From an uncultured Desulfovibrio sp. (GTDB lineage Bacteria; Desulfobacterota; Desulfovibrionia; Desulfovibrionales; Desulfovibrionaceae): 14,019 nucleotides of DNA. The stretch covers positions 1 through 14,019 of the forward strand of contig CAMWTD010000037.1 of NCBI GenBank assembly GCA_947177085.1, given 5' to 3'. A model generated the notes under the pieces. The model did not search any database, had not been told where the DNA came from, and worked only from the letters and a program-made list of their open reading frames with translations. How positions within the stretch are numbered: the first letter of the stretch is position 1; each line of letters starts with the position of its first letter. Both the position numbers and the translations under genes were made by a program. Below, piece after piece: positions 6,398 through 14,019 of this stretch.

Positions 6398-8017
6398 ATG
6401 GACGCCCATCTTTTTCGCCGCTTTTGCGAAGCCGCCGAGCCCCTGCTTCTCGGGAGCCGCATCGAGAAGCTCCAGGAGGCGGGACCGGGCCTGCTCGTCC
6501 TGAGCCTCTACGGCAATGGGGGAAAGCGCCAGTTCTGCCTGCGCCACGACCGCAAGGAGCCCTTCTGCTTTTTTGCGGGCAGCCGCCTCACTTCCGGGGC
6601 CGCGCCCACCGCCGCCGTCATGCGCCTGCGCAAGTACGCCGTGGGGCGGCGCATTGCGGCCCTGGTTCCGCAATTCTGCCAGCGCCGGCTCTGGCTCCTG
6701 CTGTCCGGCACTGCGGAAAAGCAGGGCGGGGCCATCCCCGCGGGCACGGCGCTCTGGCTCTTGCTGGACCTACGCGACGGGGCGAGCCTCCATTTCCAGC
6801 GGCAGGAGACCGACGCCCAGGCAGACCCGCCGCTGTCGCCGGAACCGGATGCGCCGGCATGGCCCGGGCCCGCCCAACTCCCCGAAGCGCTGGCGCACTG
6901 GCGGGACTGGCCCGTGCTCAGCCCGGCCCTGCGCCGCAGCCTTGCGCACATGGAGGAGGCCGACCAATGGGCCCTCATGGAGGACCTGCGCGCGGGCGGC
7001 GGGGACGTGTTCCTGTATACGGAAGCCGGCGCGCCGGATGCCGTGCGCGCCGTGGCGGCATGGCCGCTGCCCCCGGAACTGCGCGCGGGCCTTGAAGAAG
7101 AATCCGGGGATGAGGCGCTTGCCCTTGTGGAGCGGGCCGCGGCCTCGCTGGTGCTGGGCCGTCTTGCCGAGGCGGCCGGGGCCGCGCGCGCCAAACCCGT
7201 GGAGCGCCGCCTGCGCAAGATCGCGAAACTGCTGGAAAAGCTTGATATGGAGGAAGGGCGGCTCAAGGCAATGATACGCCGCCAGGAAGATGCGCTGGCG
7301 CTCTCGGCCAATCTGTGGCGCTGGCCCGCGGATTTTCGGGCAGAAGTGGTGGAGCTTGCGGCGGACCGGGAGGAGGCCGGCGCGCCCCGGCGCATCCGGC
7401 TGGATGGCCGGCACACTGTGCGCGCCAATATGGAGCGGCTCTTCCATGCCGCTCGGCGCGGCAAGCGCGGGCTGGAACTACTCGCGCCGCGTCGCGCGGC
7501 CCTGCTGGAAGAGGCCGAAAGCCTGCGGCAGGCTCTTGGCGGCGCAGGCCCGGCCCTTCCCGCTGACGCCGGGGAAGGAGCCCCGGGCCCCGCGCCCGTC
7601 GCCTCGGCCCGGCTGCTCCCGCGCGAGCTGCCCAGGCGGGTACAGGCCTTTGTGAGCGAGGACGGTTTTTTGCTTTTGCGCGGCCGCGACGCCCGCGGCA
7701 ACCAGGCCGTGCTGCGCAAGGCCGCCCCCGGTGACATCTGGCTCCACGCCGAGGGCGGCCCCGGGGCGCATGTGCTCATCCGGCGCGCCCATGCCGGGCA
7801 GGAAGTGCCAGAGCGCACGCTGGAGCAGGCCGGCTGCCTCGCCGCCTGCAAGAGCTGGCGGCGCGACGCGGCGAGCGCGCGCATCCTCTATGCCGAGGCG
7901 CGCCATGTGCGGCCCCTGCGCGGGGCCGCGCCCGGAACCGTGCGCATGGATAAGATCCTCGCCACGCGGGAAGTCGCGGTGGACCCGGAGCTGGAGAACC
8001 GCCTCGTCCACTCCTGA
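6398..8017 (+). CDS. rqcH: NFACT family protein (RqcH/Rqc2-like ribosome quality control factor)
   Basis: NFACT proteins bind the obstructed 50S subunit carrying peptidyl-tRNA and, in bacteria, direct C-terminal alanine tailing of stalled chains. The 539 residues start MDAHLFRRFCEAAEPLLLGSRIEKLQ, the typical NFACT-N opening, with RLRKY..GRRIAALVPQFCQRR (77-97). A charged helical middle region (about 235-385) probably forms the coiled-coil arm. The C-terminal NFACT-R domain covers about 413-525 with DIWLHAEGGPGAHVLIRR (446-463), EQAGCLAACKSWRR and KILATREVAV. The family's usual Q-x3-D-R motif in NFACT-N reads Q92-FCQ-R96-R97 here, so the Asp seems to be replaced by Arg. Earlier 'fibronectin-binding protein' labels for this family should not be taken literally. 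The start is chosen by family alignment; there is no clear ribosome-binding site. The symbol is by similarity; activity is unproven given the altered motif. Confidence 0.85.
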   Translation: MDAHLFRRFCEAAEPLLLGSRIEKLQEAGPGLLVLSLYGNGGKRQFCLRHDRKEPFCFFAGSRLTSGAAPTAAVMRLRKYAVGRRIAALVPQFCQRRLWLLLSGTAEKQGGAIPAGTALWLLLDLRDGASLHFQRQETDAQADPPLSPEPDAPAWPGPAQLPEALAHWRDWPVLSPALRRSLAHMEEADQWALMEDLRAGGGDVFLYTEAGAPDAVRAVAAWPLPPELRAGLEEESGDEALALVERAAASLVLGRLAEAAGAARAKPVERRLRKIAKLLEKLDMEEGRLKAMIRRQEDALALSANLWRWPADFRAEVVELAADREEAGAPRRIRLDGRHTVRANMERLFHAARRGKRGLELLAPRRAALLEEAESLRQALGGAGPALPADAGEGAPGPAPVASARLLPRELPRRVQAFVSEDGFLLLRGRDARGNQAVLRKAAPGDIWLHAEGGPGAHVLIRRAHAGQEVPERTLEQAGCLAACKSWRRDAASARILYAEARHVRPLRGAAPGTVRMDKILATREVAVDPELENRLVHS

Positions 8018-8115
8018 AAGCTCCGGCCCACGGTTGAAGGGGCCTTCCTTAAGTCCGTCTGGAGCGAAGCGGAAGACGGGCGGGGGGTCGGAAGTACGAC
8101 AGGGCGTCCCGGCCG

Positions 8116-9075
8116 CTACCAGGCCGCCGCCAGTTCCGCGGGCCACGCGCCGAAGGCCCCCTCATAGCGCTTTTGGAACTCGGCCGGCGTGTATCTGTGC
8201 TCCTGCGTGCCCATGCGCTCGATGGCGAAGCTCGCGCTCACCGAGCCCAGGCGCGCCGCCTCCGGCATGGCGAGCCCGGCGGCCAGCCCCTTGATAAGGC
8301 CCGCGCGCTGCGCGTCGCCCGCGCCCGTGGGGTCCACCACGCGCTCCACGGGCACGGAGGCCACGCGCACGTCCGTGCCGTCCGCGCCGCGCACGCGGCA
8401 GCCCGCCGCGCCCAGGGTGGTCACGAGCCAGAGGGTGCGCCCGAGCAGCTCGTCCTCGCTCATGCCCGTGGCCTTGCAGATCATGTTGAGCTCATAGTCA
8501 TTGGTGATGCAGGCGAAGGAGCCCTCGATGGCTTCCCGGAGATCCGCGCCGGAGAGCACGGGCAACTGCTGGCCCGGATCGAAGATATAGGGCACGCCCT
8601 TGCCGCGGAAAAAGGCGGGCAGGCGGCACATGTCCTCCACGTTGCCGGGCGAGATGATGGCAAGGTCCTTTTCCGCGTCCAGATCCGGGAAAGCGTAGTC
8701 CGACGGCACGTTCATCGCCCCGGGATAGAAGCCCGTGATCTGGTTGCTGTTCATGTCCGTGGTGATGTAGCAGAGGGCCGTGAACACGGCCGGGTCGCGG
8801 CGGATGCCGTCGAGCGGCAGGCCGAGCTCACGAAGGCGCGCGGCATAGCCGTCGAAGTCGCGCCCTGCCGAGGACACGATGACCGGCTTCTCGCCGAGGA
8901 GCGCCAGGGAATAGGCGATATTGCCGGCGCAGCCGCCGTTGCGCTCCTCCATGCGGTCCACCATGAAGCTCACATTGAGCATGTGCAGCTTGTCCATAAG
9001 GATGTGGTCCTGGAAGTTGCCGGGAAACGTCATGATGCGGTCAAAGGCCAGGGAGCCGGATACATAGATGGACAT
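8116..9075 (-). CDS. PfkB/ribokinase-family carbohydrate or nucleoside kinase (adenosine-kinase-like)
   Basis: Phosphorylates a sugar or nucleoside hydroxyl with ATP in the cytoplasm. The 319 residues show the PfkB plan: N-terminal strand MSIYVSGSLAFDR, the glycine motif RNGGCAGNIAYSLALLG (45-61), a lid-side segment TALCYITTDMNSNQITGFYPGAM (99-121), DPGQQLP (166-172), TNDYEL (191-196, phosphate/magnesium region), and the C-terminal signature DPTGAGDAQRAGL (248-260) with catalytic base D254. The NQITGFYPGAM stretch is closest in memory to bacterial and archaeal adenosine/nucleoside kinases rather than ribokinase or fructokinase, but the substrate is not fixed by sequence alone. GAGG lies 5 nt before the ATG. 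It follows cutA by 87 nt on the same strand, so readthrough from the phosphorelay operon is possible, but it may have its own promoter. Confidence 0.9.
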   Translation of the reverse strand: MSIYVSGSLAFDRIMTFPGNFQDHILMDKLHMLNVSFMVDRMEERNGGCAGNIAYSLALLGEKPVIVSSAGRDFDGYAARLRELGLPLDGIRRDPAVFTALCYITTDMNSNQITGFYPGAMNVPSDYAFPDLDAEKDLAIISPGNVEDMCRLPAFFRGKGVPYIFDPGQQLPVLSGADLREAIEGSFACITNDYELNMICKATGMSEDELLGRTLWLVTTLGAAGCRVRGADGTDVRVASVPVERVVDPTGAGDAQRAGLIKGLAAGLAMPEAARLGSVSASFAIERMGTQEHRYTPAEFQKRYEGAFGAWPAELAAAW

Positions 9076-9162
9076 GGATGCCTCGCTGGGTTGTGGGCGG
9101 CTGCCAGTGCCGCCGGGGCAGTGCTTTGCGCGGGGTGCGCGGAAATTTTTCCGATGAAGATT

Positions 9163-9536
9163 TTATGCCGGGGGCGCGCTGTTTTCGCAAATCCAGCGCA
9201 CAAAGGGGCCGTGCCCCGCCGCCACGGAAAGCCCGAGCACGCAAGGGACCACATGCGGATGCGCGGCAGAAACCGCCTCGCAAAAGGCCGCAAAGGCCCG
9301 CGCCGTCACCTGCGCGAGCAGCACGCGCTCCCGCGCCTCCCTGACCTCGCCCCGCCAGCGGTAGACCGAAGCGACGCCCGGGACAATGTTGACTCCGGCG
9401 GCCAGACCCCGCTCCACCAGGCTGCGCGCGAGCCTGAGGGCGTCGGCCCCGTCGCCCGCCGCATCCGGCACGGTCACATAGGCGAGCAGCACCCCGGGGG
9501 ACGCTTCGGCCGCCTTGCTTCCAGCCGCCGGCCCGC

Positions 9537-9540
<4 letters not shown>
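9163..9540 (-). CDS. cutA: CutA1-like protein, divergent at conserved positions
   Basis: CutA1 proteins are small, very stable ferredoxin-like trimers linked to divalent-cation tolerance; their molecular role is still unclear. The 125 residues show YVTVPD (21-26), ARSLVERGLAAGVNIVPGVASVYRWRGEV (38-66), a helix with FCEAV, and HPHVVPCVLGLSVAAGHGPFVRWI (94-117). Compared with the family pattern, AACVNI has become AAGVNI, the KT after the central strand is QVT, and HPYEVPEI has become HPHVVPCV, so several usual ligand-site residues differ. The GTG start overlaps the TGA of the preceding kinase gene as GTGA, pointing to translational coupling. Its place as last gene of a phosphorelay operon is unusual. 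N-terminal residues 1-16 are poorly conserved filler. Confidence 0.88.
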
Positions 9541-12326
<2,786 letters not shown>

Positions 12327-12660
12327 ATTCCTCCTGAAGCTCGGGCATCATGGCCTTGGCCCCGGGCCAGTCGTCCGCGCGCATCTTCGCCTCCTGGGCG
12401 AGGGCGAGCTGCTGCATCCTGTCGCAGCCGAGGCTGCCGCAGACGCTCTTGAAGGTATGCACGGCGGCGGCGGCCGCCGCGGCGTCGTCCGCGGCCACGG
12501 CGGCTGCCAGGGCCGCGTAGCTCTTTTCCTCGAGAAAACGGCCGAGAAAGCGCTCCAGCATGGACTCATTGCCCATGAAACGCTCGAGCGCCCCATCCAC
12601 ATTGATGCCCGCGGCGTGGAGCCGCTCCTTGCGTGTCGCATCCATGACGGTCCACCTTTT

Positions 12661-13752
12661 TCAGTCGGCGCGCCGCGCGTACAGCTCCCGCATGGCGGGC
12701 GCGCAGTCGCGGAAATATTCCATGAGCAGGGGATTGAACACCCCGCAACGCCCATTGATGATCATGTCCACCGCGTCGCCGTGCTCGAAGGGCGGCTTGT
12801 AGACGCGCTGGCTCACCAGGGCGTCGTACACGTCGGCCACGCCCACGATCTGCGCGTAGATGGGGATGTCGTCCCCGGCAAGGCCGTCGGGATAGCCCTT
12901 GCCGTCCCAGCGCTCGTGGTGGTGGCGGGCGATGAGCCGCGCATAGTCGTAAAAGGGCAGGCCCTTGAGCTGCGGGATGTGGGTGAGCATGTCGTCGCCG
13001 CTCACGGTATGCTGCTGCATGACCGCGAATTCCTCGGGGGTGAGCCGGCCCGGCTTGTTGAGGATGGCGTCCGGGATGGAGATCTTGCCCACGTCGTGCA
13101 GGATGGCGGCGAGCGCTATCTGGCGGATCTCCTCGTCGGAAAACTGCGCGCGCAAGGGCGTCTTTTCGAGGAAGAGCCTCGTGATGTCGTGGATGCGGCG
13201 CACATGCTCGCCGGATTCGCCGCTGCGGAACTCCGTGGCCGTGGCCAGCGCCTCGATCATGCCCATGTTGAGGTTCTGGAGCTGCTGGTTCTGCTCGCGC
13301 AGTTCCTCGGTCTGCTCCGCCACCACATCCGCAAAATGGTTGCGGGCGGCAAAGAGCTCCATGACCGAGTTCACCCGCCGCTGCACGATGGGCGGCGCAA
13401 AAGGCTTGGGGATGACGTCCATGACGCCGAGGTCATAGGCCTGCTGGATGACCTCGCTCTTGGTCTCGCCCGTGATGAGGAAGATGGGGATGCGTGCGGG
13501 AACATGTTCCCCGGCGAGCTTCCCGAGCATGGTGATGCCGTCCATGACCGGCATCTGCACATCGAGGAGGATGGCGCAGATCTCGCCCTTGTGCTCGGCG
13601 AAGATGGCAAGGGCCTCCTCGCCGTTGGCCGCCTCGAGAATGGGGTGATCCTTCTCGAAGATCATGGAGAGAAGAACGCGGTTCATCTCATCGTCGTCAA
13701 CGATGAGCATGGTGTTGGGCGCGCCCTTGCGGCGCATGAAGGAGGTTTGCAT
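12661..13752 (-). CDS. REC-HD-GYP response regulator, putative cyclic-di-GMP phosphodiesterase
   Basis: A 363-residue RpfG-like regulator, numbered from the ATG at 13752. The receiver domain (about 13-130) has D19-D21, phosphoacceptor D64 in LLDVQMPVMDG, and K116 in PKPF. A short helical linker (about 140-168, rich in E and Q) leads to the HD-GYP domain (about 165-355): EHVRRI (182-187), H219-D220 in LHDVGK, HHHERWDGKGYP (277-288) with the intact GYP triplet, and DVYDAL (307-312). All usual metal-binding residues appear present, so hydrolysis of cyclic-di-GMP is likely. The frame is open upstream to a TTG at 13881, but the extra 43 residues have no domain character, and the family begins just before residue 14. 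Only a weak GGGAT-type ribosome site precedes this ATG. It is the first gene of the operon with HPt, hybrid kinase and cutA. Confidence 0.93.
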   Translation of the reverse strand: MQTSFMRRKGAPNTMLIVDDDEMNRVLLSMIFEKDHPILEAANGEEALAIFAEHKGEICAILLDVQMPVMDGITMLGKLAGEHVPARIPIFLITGETKSEVIQQAYDLGVMDVIPKPFAPPIVQRRVNSVMELFAARNHFADVVAEQTEELREQNQQLQNLNMGMIEALATATEFRSGESGEHVRRIHDITRLFLEKTPLRAQFSDEEIRQIALAAILHDVGKISIPDAILNKPGRLTPEEFAVMQQHTVSGDDMLTHIPQLKGLPFYDYARLIARHHHERWDGKGYPDGLAGDDIPIYAQIVGVADVYDALVSQRVYKPPFEHGDAVDMIINGRCGVFNPLLMEYFRDCAPAMRELYARRAD

Positions 13753-13787
13753 GGACGATCCCGTGCGGTATGGCGGCCTTGCGCCGT

Positions 13788-13803
13788 CATTCTTGCAAGA
13801 ATG
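13788..13803. repeat. Perfect 16-bp palindrome upstream of the HD-GYP operon
   Basis: CATTCTTGCAAGAATG is its own reverse complement and lies 35 to 51 nt upstream of the HD-GYP start codon. A shorter palindrome sharing the CTTGC/GCAAG arms, CTTGCGCAAG, lies at 13873-13882. Either could be a regulator binding site. The first overlaps the candidate sigma-54 -12 box. Confidence 0.6.
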
Positions 13804-13809
13804 GACCCA
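13794..13809 (-). promoter_or_regulatory. Candidate sigma-54 (-24/-12) promoter of the HD-GYP/HPt/kinase/cutA operon
   Basis: The minus strand reads TGGGTCCATTCTTGCA. It has the invariant GG and GC spaced by exactly 10 nt and a perfect TTGCA -12 element. The -24 element keeps TGG but departs from TGGCACG after that. Transcription would begin near 13783, about 30 nt before the ATG. Desulfovibrio-type genomes are known to be rich in sigma-54-dependent regulators. A weaker sigma-70 alternative is TTGCCG, 17 nt, TACTTT further upstream on the same strand. Confidence 0.4.
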
Positions 13810-13841
13810 CAAAGTACCCGCGGTAAAGTAGCGGATTTTGC

Positions 13842-13862
13842 CCCCCGCGGCAACCGCGGGGG
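13842..13862. repeat. Strong GC inverted repeat upstream of the operon
   Basis: CCCCCGCGG-CAA-CCGCGGGGG forms a perfect 9-bp stem with a 3-nt loop. Neither strand has a T run after it. It could be a factor-assisted terminator for the gene ending at 13900, or a binding site upstream of the candidate sigma-54 promoter. Confidence 0.5.
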
Positions 13863-13899
13863 CGGCTCCGCGCTTGCGCAAGAGCGCCCTCGCAATGGC

Positions 13900-14019
13900 C
13901 TAGCGCTTTTCCGGGCCCGCGTCCTCCCCGCGCGGGGGCCGGAAGCTCAGAACCCGGCAGGGCGGGGCGGCCGGCGCTTTTTCCCGTTCAAGGGCGAAGT
14001 CCGCCCCTGGGACGGGCCC
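13900..14019 (-). CDS. Possible C-terminal end of an unidentified gene cut by the window edge
   Basis: Reading the minus strand from the window edge, an open frame of 39 codons runs to TAG at 13900-13902. It ends in a charged, proline-rich tail that includes DFALEREKAPAAPP and RVLSFRPPRGEDAGPEKR. Third positions are GC-rich as in the neighbouring genes. It would lie 147 bp upstream of the HD-GYP gene on the same strand. No domain can be seen in such a short tail, and an open frame this short is common in GC-rich DNA, so it may be chance. Confidence 0.3.
   Translation of the reverse strand, partial: GPVPGADFALEREKAPAAPPCRVLSFRPPRGEDAGPEKR

Noticed and set aside
8018..8115. Terminator between the convergent NFACT and PfkB genes
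   Set aside because: The best stem (CCGTCT at 8055-8060 with AGACGG at 8074-8079) is short, has a 13-nt loop and no T run; too weak to list.
9076..9162. Terminator or promoter between cutA and the PfkB gene
   Set aside because: Only an imperfect GGAAA/TTTCC repeat and scattered GC repeats are present; nothing supports a specific element.
13753..13881. 43-residue N-terminal extension of the HD-GYP regulator from a TTG codon
   Set aside because: It has no domain content, includes the palindrome and candidate promoter, and the receiver domain begins normally after the ATG at 13752.

Overview
The window joins two kinds of DNA. Positions 1 to about 2190 are AT-rich accessory DNA carrying a two-gene restriction-modification unit. 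From about 2195 to the end the DNA is GC-rich, with strong G/C bias at third codon positions, and reads as ordinary chromosome. Several traits suggest a sulfate-reducing member of the Desulfovibrionaceae: a CbiK-class chelatase with a signal peptide under a cobalamin riboswitch, a stand-alone DUF362 protein, an NFACT protein, large hybrid sensor kinases and an HD-GYP regulator, and the base composition. That placement is inference; no rRNA or other phylogenetic marker is present.

Layout: (1) 24-2154, + strand: a Dam-type (D12) adenine methyltransferase overlapping by 8 bp a 431-residue protein with a PD-(D/E)XK nuclease signature, the likely cognate restriction enzyme. (2) 2195-2226: a perfect 15-bp-arm inverted repeat with A and T tracts, acting as a two-way terminator between the restriction unit and rpsA. 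(3) 2257-3966, - strand: ribosomal protein S1 with six S1 repeats. (4) 3967-4405: a divergent intergenic region with a probable rpsA promoter and structured leader on one strand and a cobalamin riboswitch on the other. (5) 4406-5350, + strand: exported CbiK-type chelatase. (6) 5363-6307, - strand: DUF362 protein. (7) 6398-8017, + strand: NFACT (RqcH-like) protein. (8) 8116-9075, - strand: PfkB-family sugar/nucleoside kinase.

(9) 9163-13752, - strand: a tightly packed operon read from right to left: REC-HD-GYP response regulator, stand-alone HPt protein, hybrid histidine kinase with two receiver domains, and CutA-like protein. Junctions are a 15-nt gap, a 32-bp overlap and a 4-bp GTGA overlap. 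Kinase, HPt and HD-GYP regulator look like a complete multistep phosphorelay that could end in cyclic-di-GMP breakdown. A candidate sigma-54 (-24/-12) element overlapping a 16-bp palindrome lies just before the first gene. (10) 13900-14019, - strand: possible C-terminal end of another gene.

No tRNA, rRNA, CRISPR array, transposase or integrase is visible. The least described items are the restriction endonuclease family, the phosphorelay operon with its appended divergent CutA and candidate sigma-54 control, and the NFACT protein in which the usual Asp-Arg pair appears to be altered.
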